Shown here one piece after another: positions 41,923-50,751 of a stretch of DNA of 64,000 bases. Origin of the DNA: Haloferax marinisediminis (GTDB lineage: Archaea; Halobacteriota; Halobacteria; Halobacteriales; Haloferacaceae); NCBI RefSeq assembly GCF_009674585.1, contig NZ_WKJP01000001.1, forward strand, positions 2,294,001 through 2,358,000, read 5' to 3'. Position numbers and translations under genes: made by a program. The stretch's first letter is position 1. The number at the start of each line of letters is the position of its first letter. Below the pieces are notes generated by a model, which ran no database searches, was not told where the DNA came from, and worked only from the letters and a program-made list of their open reading frames with translations.

Positions 41923-42366
41923 GTGTCCGTCGAGAGCGACGACGAATCCATCGTCCTCACGATCGGCGGCCAGACCTGTGAACTGTCCCGTGATGCTGCT
42001 GCCGACCTGCAGGAAGCCATCGGCTCGGCGCTGACCGAGAAACGTGAGTTCTTCCGGACTGCCGGTGAGTACCGACAGGACGGAAGCTACGTCGTCTCCA
42101 GACGTGGCGCCGACTCGACTGGCAACGCGAAGGTGTTCGCCAGCTTCGAGGAACTGCGCCGCCTGTACGACCGGTTGCCCGAGACGTTTACCGCAGAAGA
42201 CGTCGGCCGGACCGGTATCACCGGGTCACGTCGCCACATGATTATCCGGCATCTGGGTGAACACCCAGCGTTCGACTGCCGTATCGCGAGTCGAAACCCA
42301 CTGACTGGCGAGAAGCAGTCTGAGACCGTCGAGAGCCGGAAAGAAGTAGAAATCGTCGCCGACTGA
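41923..42366 (+). CDS. Haloarchaeal DUF7528-like protein
   Basis: The 147-residue acidic/basic mixed protein starts VESDDESIVLTIGGQTCELSRDAAADLQEAI. Its C-terminus is ITGSRRHMIIRHLGEHPAFDCRIASRNPLTG. No domain of known function is recognised. The only in-frame start is the GTG at 41923: the frame closes at 41869 with no ATG. A 16-residue ORF (41862-41912) at leaderless distance from TTTAACT (41839-41845) precedes it and ends 10 bases before the GTG, so translation may depend on that leader. Confidence 0.65.
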   Translation: MSVESDDESIVLTIGGQTCELSRDAAADLQEAIGSALTEKREFFRTAGEYRQDGSYVVSRRGADSTGNAKVFASFEELRRLYDRLPETFTAEDVGRTGITGSRRHMIIRHLGEHPAFDCRIASRNPLTGEKQSETVESRKEVEIVAD

Positions 42367-42376
42367 GGCGACCCCC

Positions 42377-43408
42377 TCAGTCGAGCGTAACGTGTTCTGA
42401 CTCTTCGTTGAGCGCCAGGTTCGCCGCGATTTCGGCGTTCCGCATGGCGTACTGTGCAGTCTGCTGGAGACTCACGAGCACTTCACGAATCTGGAGGAGT
42501 TTCTTGTTCTCCATCTCCGGAAGGTCGTTGAGGATGTCGCGCTCGCGGTCACCGATCTCTCGGTACAGTTCGCGGCACTCGATGGTCAGGTCGTAGTCGC
42601 GCTCGACGACGGCCCGAACGGCGGTGTTCGTGATTTCGTCGACAGAGTCGGTGAACTCACGGATGCGCCGCATCGTGGACTGGTCGACGTCGATGGTGTG
42701 GCCATCGGCGTCCATGACGATGTTCGCGATATCCTCGGCGTTGTCGGCGGTGAGTTCGAGGTTCTTCGCCACGGCACGGTAGCCGATGAGCGGGAACCCA
42801 GAGTCGAGGCCGACGGCGCGTGCGAGGTTCGGGTTCTGATACGAGGTGAAGATGAGGCGAAGCAACAGGACGAAAATCTTGTTCGCCTGTCGCTCGCGGT
42901 TGAGGGCCCGCTGTGCGAGGTCAGGGTTCCCGTGTGCGAGCGCCTTGACGGCCTCTCCGCGCATCGTACTGCCAGTGTTCTCCAGTCGTTCGAGCAGGTT
43001 GTCGAGCGTGAAGTCCTCGGCGTCGACCGAACAGCGAATCGCGATTCGCTCGGGCGTCTCCTCGATGACACCGAGACCCATGAGCTGTGTCTCGGCTTTG
43101 TAGACGGCGTTGATGTGGTCGGAGTCGAGCGCGCCTTCGCTCTTTTCGATGTGGATGACGCGTCGCCCGAGGACGTACTGTGCGACGATTGCGCGTTCGA
43201 GTGCCTCTGCGTTCAGATTGTCAGCGCGAATAGTCGCCTTCGAATCTTCGTTGCTCACCGACTCCGGGAGGACAGTCAGGGTACCTTTGCCGCTCGTACG
43301 AATGGACACTTCGTCGCCCTTGTCGACGTTGTGTTCTTTGGCCCACTCCGCTGGCAACGTCATCGCCAGCGTGGAGGGACCGAGACGCTGGACTTTCCGG
43401 GTTTCCAT
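42377..43408 (-). CDS. PhoU-domain regulator with AbrB/SpoVT DNA-binding domain
   Basis: In the 343-residue protein, residues about 1-50 form an AbrB/SpoVT swapped-hairpin domain (METRKVQRLGPSTLAMTLPAEWAKEHNVDKGDEVSI). Two PhoU-type helical bundles follow (GSTMRGEAVKALAHGN and ENKKLLQIREVLVSLQQTAQYAMRNAEIA). This fusion is typical of archaea and regulates phosphate transport or related genes. The start at 43408 removes 12 residues of the longer frame. No pst genes are adjacent. Confidence 0.88.
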   Translation of the reverse strand: METRKVQRLGPSTLAMTLPAEWAKEHNVDKGDEVSIRTSGKGTLTVLPESVSNEDSKATIRADNLNAEALERAIVAQYVLGRRVIHIEKSEGALDSDHINAVYKAETQLMGLGVIEETPERIAIRCSVDAEDFTLDNLLERLENTGSTMRGEAVKALAHGNPDLAQRALNRERQANKIFVLLLRLIFTSYQNPNLARAVGLDSGFPLIGYRAVAKNLELTADNAEDIANIVMDADGHTIDVDQSTMRRIREFTDSVDEITNTAVRAVVERDYDLTIECRELYREIGDRERDILNDLPEMENKKLLQIREVLVSLQQTAQYAMRNAEIAANLALNEESEHVTLD

Positions 43409-43546
43409 GGAGAGTGACAGCCATTCAATGACCTTAAATCCCACTATATGCCAACCTTAGTGAACAATGATTTGGAACTTTCCTTTCACACACTGACCCA
43501 TACTAGAGCAGGTGTCTGGAGAGTTCCCCTGTCGGTGACGTGTGCC

Positions 43547-44611
43547 TCACTCGATTTTCATCATCCGTCGTTCGACGCGACCGACGCGAACTTTCGTCCA
43601 GCCGCGGAGGTCGTCGTCGAGCGCGGTGTCGTCGGTGTCGACGCGGAGGACCGGAATCGTGTCCAGTTTCGACCGCGAGGCGACGACGGACACGTCACAG
43701 CGGCGAATCACGTCAGGTGACAGCTGTGGGTTGCCACGGCCGAAGATGAACCCTTGGCCTCCAATCGGTGTGACCACGATGACGTTCTCGTCTCCGAGGT
43801 TCGCCAGAATCTCTGCTTCTGTCGCGTCGCGGACGAGCACCTCGCCGTCACGATACACGTCGACGCCGAGTGGCGACCCGTCGATGGCGAGTTCGGCTTT
43901 CACAGCGCCCACGGTGCTTCCGGGGCCGAGGACGTACGTGACGCCTGTACCTGCCCGGATGTCGTCGGCGACCCCCGCCGCGAGTGCTTCGACCGTTCCA
44001 CTACTCGTTTGCTTCGACGACTGGAGGTCTTCGGCGACGGGGACGTGGGCGACTGCCCTGAGTTCTGGGTGGACCTCGCCGGCGCGGTAGTCGTCTTCGT
44101 CGATGTCCATGACTTCCCGGGCCTCGGTCCGCTCGAACGTCGTCGCGATGACCGCCGCATCTTCTGGCGAGACGGCGAAGACCGACGAGTAGACTTTCAC
44201 GCCAGCAGGGACGCCGAGCATCGGAACGTCGCTCCCATCGAGGGCGTCGGCAACGTCGGCCGCCGTGCCGTCTCCGCCGACGAACAACACGAGGTCGACG
44301 TCGGCATCGACGAACGCCGTGACTGCTGCAGCAGTGTCTGCGGCCGTGGTCTCGTCACCGGTCGTCTCTCCCAGCACTTCAGGGTCGAACCCGACGTCCC
44401 GAGCGAGAGAGGCACCCATCGGGTCACCCCACGTCAACAGCTCAGTCTCGGGAGCGGCGTCGTACAGTTGGGAGAGCGCCCGCGTGGCACGGTCGGGTGC
44501 TCGCGGTTTGGCACCCCGCTTTCGGGCCTCTTCGACCTTTCCGTCGGTACCCTTCAACCCGACTCGGCCACCCATTCCCGCGACGGGGTTGACGACGAGA
44601 CCAATTCGCAT
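43547..44611 (-). CDS. ATP-NAD kinase family protein (AcoX-like)
   Basis: The 354-residue protein starts RIGLVVNPVAGMGGRVGLKGTDG, with the NAD kinase GGDGT motif at VLFVGGDGTAADVADAL and late motif PIGGQGFIFGRGNPQLS. It resembles the large NAD-kinase-like/AcoX family common in haloarchaea. It may phosphorylate NAD or another nucleotide. The ATG at 44611 matches the family N-terminus. Confidence 0.82.
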   Translation of the reverse strand: MRIGLVVNPVAGMGGRVGLKGTDGKVEEARKRGAKPRAPDRATRALSQLYDAAPETELLTWGDPMGASLARDVGFDPEVLGETTGDETTAADTAAAVTAFVDADVDLVLFVGGDGTAADVADALDGSDVPMLGVPAGVKVYSSVFAVSPEDAAVIATTFERTEAREVMDIDEDDYRAGEVHPELRAVAHVPVAEDLQSSKQTSSGTVEALAAGVADDIRAGTGVTYVLGPGSTVGAVKAELAIDGSPLGVDVYRDGEVLVRDATEAEILANLGDENVIVVTPIGGQGFIFGRGNPQLSPDVIRRCDVSVVASRSKLDTIPVLRVDTDDTALDDDLRGWTKVRVGRVERRMMKIE

Positions 44612-44758
44612 ACTGAAACGAATCCACGCCCGTGGCAAAAACACCGCGATGCCGAGGTGGTCGGTCGCCGACGTCACCACAGTCCATCGTGTATTCTGGG
44701 CTGATTGACTGTCGCCGGAACCTCACTGTTTAAGAATGGGACGGAGCAATTGTCACCT

Positions 44759-44872
44759 ATGATTCCGTTAGAAATGTCCGAACAGGTGTTGCCGATGTCG
44801 GAGACGGCCGCAACTGTGCTCCTCGTGGGTATCCTGATGACCGCCGGATGGCTCTGGTACCTCCAGCGCTGA
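44759..44872 (+). CDS. 37-residue single-helix membrane protein
   Basis: The short ORF has the ATG 25 bases after TTTAAG (44730-44735), the leaderless spacing. It encodes an acidic N-terminus (IPLEMSEQVLPMSETA) and one hydrophobic helix (ATVLLVGILMTAGWLWYLQR). Its stop is 5 bases from the convergent CinA-like stop. Such small membrane proteins occur in haloarchaea but are rarely annotated. Function unknown. Confidence 0.55.
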   Translation: MIPLEMSEQVLPMSETAATVLLVGILMTAGWLWYLQR

Positions 44873-44877
44873 CCGGT

Positions 44878-45573
44878 CTACGCTTCTTCGAACAGGTCGA
44901 CTCGTTCTTCGAGCCACGCCACCGCCGCGTCGACGGCGGCCTCGTCGCGTCCAGCGAGTTTCACACGGACGTGGTCGCCGGGGTAGCTTCCGACAGTGAC
45001 GTCGAACTGCGCTTGCACTGCCTCGAAGCGTTCGATGAGTGAACTCTCGGGTTCAGATGTGTGGACGAACCGGACGTACGTCTGTTCCCCGGCGAACTCG
45101 TCGGCGACTCTGTCGAACATCGCCTTCATCTCTCGGGGGACGCCCGGCAAGACGTAGACAGACCCGACGACTGCGCCGGGTGCGACGCCCTCGTCGTTCG
45201 GAAGCATCCGCGCCCCGGCAGGGAGGTCTGTCGTTCCTTCGACCAACTCTTTGGCCGAGTAGCCACCGTTCGTCTCCAGCCAGAGTTCGGCTTCTTCGTG
45301 TCGCTCCATCGAGCGGCCGAACGCGGCGGCGACGGCGTCCATCGTCACGTCGTCGTGCGTGGGGCCAAGTCCGCCGGTGACGACGACAGCATCGTACTCT
45401 GCGTGATACTCGTTGACCACGCGGGCGATGTCGCCGATGTCGTCGGGGAGCGTCGTCACTCGCTGGACGGACACCCCACGCTCGGTCAACTGTTTACACA
45501 ACCACGTCGCGTTCGTGTTTTGGGTGTCTCCTGCGAGCAGTTCGTCTCCCACAGTGACGACGGCAACTTGCAT
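44878..45573 (-). CDS. CinA/MoaB-type molybdopterin-binding domain protein
   Basis: The 231-residue protein has VAVVTVGDELLAGDTQNTNATWL and the motif VVVTGGLGPTHDDVTMDAVA. Both are characteristic of CinA/MoaB folds. It lacks the C-terminal amidase domain of bacterial CinA, like most archaeal members. Possible roles are nucleotide damage clean-up or molybdopterin chemistry. The ATG at 45573 is chosen over 45600. Confidence 0.88.
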   Translation of the reverse strand: MQVAVVTVGDELLAGDTQNTNATWLCKQLTERGVSVQRVTTLPDDIGDIARVVNEYHAEYDAVVVTGGLGPTHDDVTMDAVAAAFGRSMERHEEAELWLETNGGYSAKELVEGTTDLPAGARMLPNDEGVAPGAVVGSVYVLPGVPREMKAMFDRVADEFAGEQTYVRFVHTSEPESSLIERFEAVQAQFDVTVGSYPGDHVRVKLAGRDEAAVDAAVAWLEERVDLFEEA

Positions 45574-45633
45574 AGGGCAACCTAGAGTCGTGACAGGCAA
45601 AAAGGCGTCCGCCCCGGCGGTTTTCGGTGACGG

Positions 45634-46395
45634 CTATCGCTTCTTGTCGCCGCCTTCGACGTCGAGACCGAGTTCTTCGCGCTGTTCGCGAAGCGCCTCT
45701 ATTTGCCGGCGGTAGTAGAGAATTCCGGCTCCACCGATGAGGAGCGAGACAGCAGCGACAGCAGCGAAGATGCCGAGGTCACGCTGGAGGTAGAACTGCA
45801 CCACGACGCTCCCGTCCGACACGTTGTTCCACGTGATGTGCAACTGGTCGCCGACGAGTTCCGTCTGGTAGCCCTGCGGGCGGACCGACCCGAAGATTGG
45901 GAAGTCGACGCGGCGGTCCGGCGGCAAGATTACCTCGTACGACCCCTCGACGAAGACGGGAAGCGAGAATCGCTTCGGCGTCGACGAAGAGGTGAAGGCG
46001 AGTTTCCCGTCGCTGTCGGCGTCCGATGGAAGCGTGACGTTCGTGATTCGGTTGTTCTGGGTGACGTCACCACCACGGGCTTTGAGTTCGCTCCCGTTCA
46101 CCACCGTCCCGTTGGGATACTGGTACCGGAGCGATTCGACTGAGAGCGGCGTCCGACTGCCGAAGCCATCGAACCGATACAGTTCGACCGACGACGAGTT
46201 TACCTCGTACACCGCACGGAATCGGCCGTTCTCTTGGACGGTGATGTGGGCGTCAGTCTCGGCGTCCCACGCGTACGACGCGTCGGGGTCGGTGTCGAGT
46301 CGGTCGTTCGAGACGCTGGACGTGCCACCGAGACACCCCGCGGTGACGAGGAGGAGGGCGAGTCCAGCAACGCCAACGAGGAGTCGCCTGTTCAT
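45634..46395 (-). CDS. DUF5803 family lipoprotein
   Basis: In the 253-residue protein the signal RRLLVGVAGLALLLVTAGC ends in a lipobox Cys. A beta-rich extracellular domain with several N-glycosylation sites follows, then a C-terminal membrane helix (LGIFAAVAAVSLLIGGAGILYY) and a charged cytoplasmic tail (RRQIEALREQREELGL). It resembles haloarchaeal DUF5803. The gene follows DUF2110 in the conserved trm56-tfe-DUF2110 block, transcribed together. Function unknown. Confidence 0.8.
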   Translation of the reverse strand: MNRRLLVGVAGLALLLVTAGCLGGTSSVSNDRLDTDPDASYAWDAETDAHITVQENGRFRAVYEVNSSSVELYRFDGFGSRTPLSVESLRYQYPNGTVVNGSELKARGGDVTQNNRITNVTLPSDADSDGKLAFTSSSTPKRFSLPVFVEGSYEVILPPDRRVDFPIFGSVRPQGYQTELVGDQLHITWNNVSDGSVVVQFYLQRDLGIFAAVAAVSLLIGGAGILYYRRQIEALREQREELGLDVEGGDKKR

Positions 46396-46399
46396 CGTC

Positions 46400-47077
46400 T
46401 TACTGTCCGATGACGGCCTTGAGTTCCGACGGCAGATACGAGCCGATGCTCGCGAGGAGCCCCGGCGGGTCGGTCTGGTCTTTGCAGATGATACTCTGTT
46501 CGAGGAGACCGAGTCGTTCGACGGTCACGATGTCGTTCGCGTGTCCGGCGCGGTTCACCGTCGCGCGAACCTCACCGCGAGTCGCACTGTTGACGTTGAC
46601 GCGGCCGCTTCCGCGAGTCCAGTCGTAGAGTGTGTCGACGGTGTCGTCGGCCAACCGAGATGGCTCGTCGTCACCGCCGTAGACGAAAGAAATCGGCATG
46701 TGCTGGACGAGACCGAACCGGTCACGAATCTGGACTGCAGACCCGCGGCCGAGGCCGAGTTCTTCGGTCGGGATGCGAATCTCCTGTCCGGCGTCGAGGA
46801 CGAAGCCGTCGTCGTCCCAGTGTTCGAGCGTTCCGACGTACGTCTCACCGGCGGTGAGGTGCGGCGTGACCTCGCCCCACTCCTCGCGGAGGACGTTCCG
46901 TGCGACGGTTTCGTCGTCACCCGAGATGGTCACCGAGATAAAGCCGTCGTCGCGGACGCCGATGTCGTAGTCGACGTCGAGGCCACCGATGTCGTTGGCG
47001 ACGAGCGACGTGAGACTGTCGAGTGCGCGTTCACGGGCCTCGCCGTCGATGTAGCACTTTGTTGCGAGTACGACCAT
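46400..47077 (-). CDS. DUF2110 family protein
   Basis: The 225-residue protein starts VLATKCYIDGEARERALDSLTSLVANDIGGLDV, and contains an S1/OB-like stretch (GETYVGTLEHWDDDGFVLDAG). DUF2110 proteins occur next to TFE in euryarchaea, so a link to transcription or RNA is likely but not shown. Three bases separate it from the tfe stop. Confidence 0.85.
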   Translation of the reverse strand: MVVLATKCYIDGEARERALDSLTSLVANDIGGLDVDYDIGVRDDGFISVTISGDDETVARNVLREEWGEVTPHLTAGETYVGTLEHWDDDGFVLDAGQEIRIPTEELGLGRGSAVQIRDRFGLVQHMPISFVYGGDDEPSRLADDTVDTLYDWTRGSGRVNVNSATRGEVRATVNRAGHANDIVTVERLGLLEQSIICKDQTDPPGLLASIGSYLPSELKAVIGQ

Positions 47078-47080
47078 CGA

Positions 47081-47611
47081 TTAGTTCGTACCCGTCACTT
47101 CGACGTTCAGTTCGTCTCGAAGCTCTTCGATGCGCCGTTCCATCGCGTCGACGAGGTCGGCGTTGTCCATCGGTTCGAGTGGTGCGCCGGTCTCGGGACA
47201 CTGGAAGCCCAGTTCCATCGCTTCGGAGAACTCGAAGCGGATACCGGCGGGTTCAGAGAGATAGAACTCGTGGTTGCGTTCGTAGTCGAGACGCTCTTCG
47301 AGCGCCTCCAGAAGTCGGTACATCTCTTCTTCGAGGTTTTCCGGGATATTCTCGTAGTGGAACGTCCAGAGGTAGGTGAGCCATCCAGAGTCTTCGTCGC
47401 GGACGCGACGATACGACGCGAGGTCGTTCTCGTAGAGGATGAAGAGGGCGCGACGAACGTCGTTGAGCTCTAAGCCGAGCTCTTCGGCGAGTTCTTCGTC
47501 GGTGACCTCACCATCTGGGGGTGCCGCTGCGACTGGCATCCCCGTTGGCCCAACCAACTCGTGGAGGTACTTCTGGATAACAGGGTCGTTCAGTAACTCC
47601 TCAAAAGCCAT
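47081..47611 (-). CDS. tfe: Transcription factor E, alpha subunit
   Basis: The 176-residue TFE has an N-terminal winged helix (FEELLNDPVIQKYLHELVG, EVTDEELAEELGLELNDVRRALFILYENDLASYRRVRDEDSGWLTYLW), a coiled coil (ENLEEEMYRLLEALEERLDYER), and a C-terminal region where a zinc ribbon would be expected. Only one Cys (FQCPETG) is visible there. It assists promoter opening by RNA polymerase with TBP/TFB. The ATG at 47611 is preferred to 47638. Confidence 0.93.
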   Translation of the reverse strand: MAFEELLNDPVIQKYLHELVGPTGMPVAAAPPDGEVTDEELAEELGLELNDVRRALFILYENDLASYRRVRDEDSGWLTYLWTFHYENIPENLEEEMYRLLEALEERLDYERNHEFYLSEPAGIRFEFSEAMELGFQCPETGAPLEPMDNADLVDAMERRIEELRDELNVEVTGTN

Positions 47612-47723
47612 TGTCGAAATTGGCGTCAGGAACGCCATTAAGTCTTATTACTCTCGCGCACACGGAGAACTGCCCGGGGGCGTGACGTTCGACCCGTCTA
47701 CGCCTCGTCCACCGTGACGACCT

Positions 47724-48266
47724 TCACTCCTCGTCGGCCGGCACGACCTTCTTCCCCGTCGCCATCGGGATGACGGTATTCTCGGCGTCTTCCCACTCAC
47801 GGTCCAGTTCGCGGCCGTCGAACAGGCGGTCCAGGAACACCGCGAGACCAGCGACTTCCGAGTGTGGTTGGTTCGTGACACCGACGTTCCAGTCGGCTTC
47901 GTCGTACACTTCGAAGGGAACTTTCTCGCCACCCACGACGACGAGGAGTGGCTCTTCGGCGTGTGCCTCGCGGATGTCGGCTTCGACGTCCTGGACGCGC
48001 TCGCCGTACATCGTGAGGTGGACGATTTTGCCCTCCCAGTTGCGGATGATGCCGTTGAGGCCTTCGGTGAGTTCGACCGTAAACGGGCCGCCGAACCGGC
48101 CTGTGATGTCTTCGACTGTCTCTAGCGACTGCCCCGCGTTGTCGGGGAAGATGACTCGGTCGGCGCCGAGCGCTCGGGCCGTCAGGCCGACGTGTGTCGT
48201 CATCCGGTCGTCTCGTCCCGGTCGGTGCCCGTACCGAAGGACGGCGACTTCGGGTTCGTCTTGCAT
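47724..48266 (-). CDS. trm56: tRNA (cytidine(56)-2'-O)-methyltransferase Trm56
   Basis: The 180-residue SPOUT methyltransferase carries VAVLRYGHRPGRDDRMTTHVGLTARALGADRVIF, LLVVVGGEKVPFEVYDEADWNVGVTNQPHSEVAGLAVFLDRLF. These match archaeal Trm56, which modifies C56 in the tRNA T-loop. It heads the tfe-DUF2110-DUF5803 set on the minus strand and is divergent from an SDR gene. The ATG at 48266 gives the usual size. Confidence 0.92.
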   Translation of the reverse strand: MQDEPEVAVLRYGHRPGRDDRMTTHVGLTARALGADRVIFPDNAGQSLETVEDITGRFGGPFTVELTEGLNGIIRNWEGKIVHLTMYGERVQDVEADIREAHAEEPLLVVVGGEKVPFEVYDEADWNVGVTNQPHSEVAGLAVFLDRLFDGRELDREWEDAENTVIPMATGKKVVPADEE

Positions 48267-48388
48267 GCCTCTTCGAAGACGACGGGGGAAAGTGGTGCTT
48301 TCGGAACGTCGCTCTCGTCGGGACGGCCCCATCGCCGCGACCCCACAGCCGCCAGAGGTTTATCACCGATGGCGACCCACCGCAGACT

Positions 48389-49285
48389 ATGAGTCACAGA
48401 CCGGAGGCTGACGCCGGCGTCGACGGCGTCGACCTCTCGGGGCGAACTGCACTCGTCACCGGGTCCACCTCGGGTATCGGTCGTGAGACGGCACTCGCAC
48501 TGGGGAGACTCGGCGCGACCGTCTTCGTCCACGGGCGCGACCGAGACGCTGGCCGACAGGTCGCGTCAGCCATCGACGATGCAGGCGGTGACGCCGTCTT
48601 CTTCCGCGCCGACCTCGCGGACGTCGACACTGTCCATCACCTCGCCGACGAGATTCGAGACCGAACCGACCGTCTCGATATCCTCGTGAACAACGCCGGC
48701 GCACACTTCTCTGCGGGGCACCTGACCTCCGACGGGGTCGAACAGACGTTCGCCGTCAACCACCTCGCGCCGTTCGTCCTCACCCACGACCTCCACGAGT
48801 TGTTGCCGAACGATGGTCGTGTCGTCACGGTCTCTTCCGGCGTACATCACCGCGCCGACGGAACGTTCGACGTGACGACGGTGGACGACTACGATGGCCT
48901 CGACGCGTACGCCCGGTCGAAACTTGCGAACATCCTCTTCACCGTTGGACTCGCGCGCCGACTCGATGGACCGACGGCGAACTGCTGTCACCCCGGTCTC
49001 GTCCCGTCGAGTCACCTCTGGCGTGAGGCATCGCTTCCCGTCCGTCTCGGGGTGGGACTGCTCGCATTCTTGCCCCAGCGACTCGTCGGCGGGTTCGCAG
49101 AGACGCCCGCGACTGGCGCGGCGACGTCCGTCTACCTCTCGGCGTCACCTGCGGTCGAAGGCATCTCTGGACAGTACTTCTCCGAGTGCGCCCCCGCGGA
49201 CCCATCGGCCACTGCGGCAGACGACACACTCGCCCGAGAGCTGTGGGACCTGAGTGAGGAACTGACGGGAATCTCGTGGTCGTGA
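48389..49285 (+). CDS. Short-chain dehydrogenase/reductase
   Basis: The 298-residue SDR has GSTSGIGRET (NAD(P) binding), NNAG at LVNNAGAHFS, a Ser in TVSSGVHH and DAYARSKLANIL (catalytic Tyr-Lys). It resembles retinol-dehydrogenase-like reductases. Substrate unknown. A TTTATC box (48357-48362) gives a near-leaderless start at 48389; the longer frame to 48194 is antisense to Trm56. Confidence 0.88.
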   Translation: MSHRPEADAGVDGVDLSGRTALVTGSTSGIGRETALALGRLGATVFVHGRDRDAGRQVASAIDDAGGDAVFFRADLADVDTVHHLADEIRDRTDRLDILVNNAGAHFSAGHLTSDGVEQTFAVNHLAPFVLTHDLHELLPNDGRVVTVSSGVHHRADGTFDVTTVDDYDGLDAYARSKLANILFTVGLARRLDGPTANCCHPGLVPSSHLWREASLPVRLGVGLLAFLPQRLVGGFAETPATGAATSVYLSASPAVEGISGQYFSECAPADPSATAADDTLARELWDLSEELTGISWS

Positions 49286-49360
49286 GTTACTGCGACTTTG
49301 AACCCCCGCTCGGATGGCCGAGGGGAAACGGACTTACCACTCCGTTGAATCTTCTGTACC

Positions 49361-50296
49361 ATGTCGTTAGCACTCTCTGACAAGCGCGTCCTCGTGACCG
49401 GAGGCGCTGGTCTCGTCGGTTCTCATATCGCTGCCCACCTCGCGGACGACAACGACGTCGTCGTCGCGGACGACCTGTCGAAAGGCACTCGTGAGCGCGT
49501 CCCCGACGGCGTCGAGTTCGTCCAGGCCGACATGACGGACCCCGACGATGTGGCCACCGTCGTCACCGAAGATGTCGACATCGTCTTCCACTTCGCGGCC
49601 TACACGGACACGAACTACCACAACCCGCGGCAGTTGTTCGAAGAGAACACCGAGATGACGTACAACGTCCTCGAACGCATGCAGGAAGTCGGCGTGACCA
49701 ACATCGCCTTCACGTCGTCGTCGACGGTCTACGGCGAGGCACCGCGTCCAACGCCGGAAGATTACGCCCCGCTCGAACCCATCAGCATCTACGGCTCTTC
49801 GAAACTCGCCGACGAGGGTCTCCTCTCGACGTTCGCACACTCGTACGACTTCACGGTCTACATGTACCGCTTCGCCAACATCGTCGGCCCGAAACAGCGT
49901 GGGAACGTCATTCCGGACTTCATCGAGAAACTGCTGGAAGACCCCGAGACGCTCGAAATCCTCGGTAACGGTCGACAGGAGAAGTCCTACCTCCACGTCG
50001 AAGACTGCGTCGAGGCGATGTGCCACGTCGTCGAGAACGCCGAACGCGACTACAACGTCTACAACCTCGGCACGCGGACGACTACCTCGGTGACGACCAT
50101 CGCGAACATCGTCGCCGACGTGATGGGACTGGACCCCGAGTACGAGTACACCGGTGGTGACCGCGGATGGACTGGCGACGTGCCGAAGATGCGCCTCTCC
50201 GTCGAGAAACTCTCCGCACTCGGCTGGGAACCTGACGGGTCGAGCGACGACGCCGTCCGCCGCGCCGCCGAAGAACTCTACGAAGAACTGGCCTAA
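49361..50296 (+). CDS. NAD-dependent sugar-nucleotide epimerase/dehydratase (GalE-like)
   Basis: The 311-residue extended SDR carries LVTGGAGLVGSHIAAHL, FHFAAYTDTNY, TSSSTVYGEAPRPTPEDYAPLEPISIYGSSK (catalytic Tyr-Lys) and RFANIVGPKQRGNVIPDFIEKLL. It interconverts or dehydrates a UDP/dTDP-sugar, probably UDP-glucose/galactose, for surface glycans. Two glycosyltransferases lie 3-6 kb downstream, which fits but does not prove a shared pathway. Confidence 0.85.
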   Translation: MSLALSDKRVLVTGGAGLVGSHIAAHLADDNDVVVADDLSKGTRERVPDGVEFVQADMTDPDDVATVVTEDVDIVFHFAAYTDTNYHNPRQLFEENTEMTYNVLERMQEVGVTNIAFTSSSTVYGEAPRPTPEDYAPLEPISIYGSSKLADEGLLSTFAHSYDFTVYMYRFANIVGPKQRGNVIPDFIEKLLEDPETLEILGNGRQEKSYLHVEDCVEAMCHVVENAERDYNVYNLGTRTTTSVTTIANIVADVMGLDPEYEYTGGDRGWTGDVPKMRLSVEKLSALGWEPDGSSDDAVRRAAEELYEELA

Positions 50297-50338
50297 GACC
50301 CGAGGCGATACCGTCGCCTAGTCGCCCAGTTTCGCCGT

Positions 50339-50692
50339 TCACTCCTTCTCGGGAACGACGACCGCCATCGTCACGGATGCGTCTGCGTCGCTGGCTGCCA
50401 GAGATCCGGTGACTTCGTACTCGCCGGTGGGTGGCGACGACCACTCGGCCTCGTATGCGACCGACTCGCCAGGCGCGAGCGTCTCGCTTCCGAGCGCCAT
50501 CGAAAACGCCCGCCCGTCGCTCCAGCGCCACACTTCCGAACCGTCGTCGTCGACGGCGACGAACTCCGCGCGCTGGCCGTTCGCGAACGAGAGGTCGAGC
50601 GAAGCCTGTCCCTGGTTCTCGACCGTCAGCGTCAGCGACACACCGTCGGCTACCGGAGCGACTGTCAGCGTGGCATCGAGCGTGTCGTCCAT
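50339..50692 (-). CDS. BsuPI-type intracellular proteinase inhibitor domain protein
   Basis: The 117-residue beta-rich protein carries LDATLTVAPVADGVSLTLTVENQGQASLDLSFANGQRAEFVAVD and ETLAPGESVAYEAEWSSPPTGEYEVTGSLAA, the BsuPI (intracellular proteinase inhibitor) pattern. It lies 59 bases downstream of a subtilisin gene on the same strand. It has no signal peptide, so it would act in the cytoplasm. Inhibitor of its neighbour is an inference. The longer frame to 51112 runs through the protease gene and is rejected. Confidence 0.72.
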   Translation of the reverse strand: MDDTLDATLTVAPVADGVSLTLTVENQGQASLDLSFANGQRAEFVAVDDDGSEVWRWSDGRAFSMALGSETLAPGESVAYEAEWSSPPTGEYEVTGSLAASDADASVTMAVVVPEKE

Positions 50693-50751
50693 ACCGCTGC
50701 GTGTGGTCGCCACGAAAAAGAAACTACAGGTCGGTGCTATCGAACAGGGAG

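Noticed and set aside
48357-48372. TTATCA-CCGA-TGGCGA before the SDR gene as another motility operator
   Set aside because: Only TG of the second arm matches, and TTATC there is better explained as the TATA box itself.
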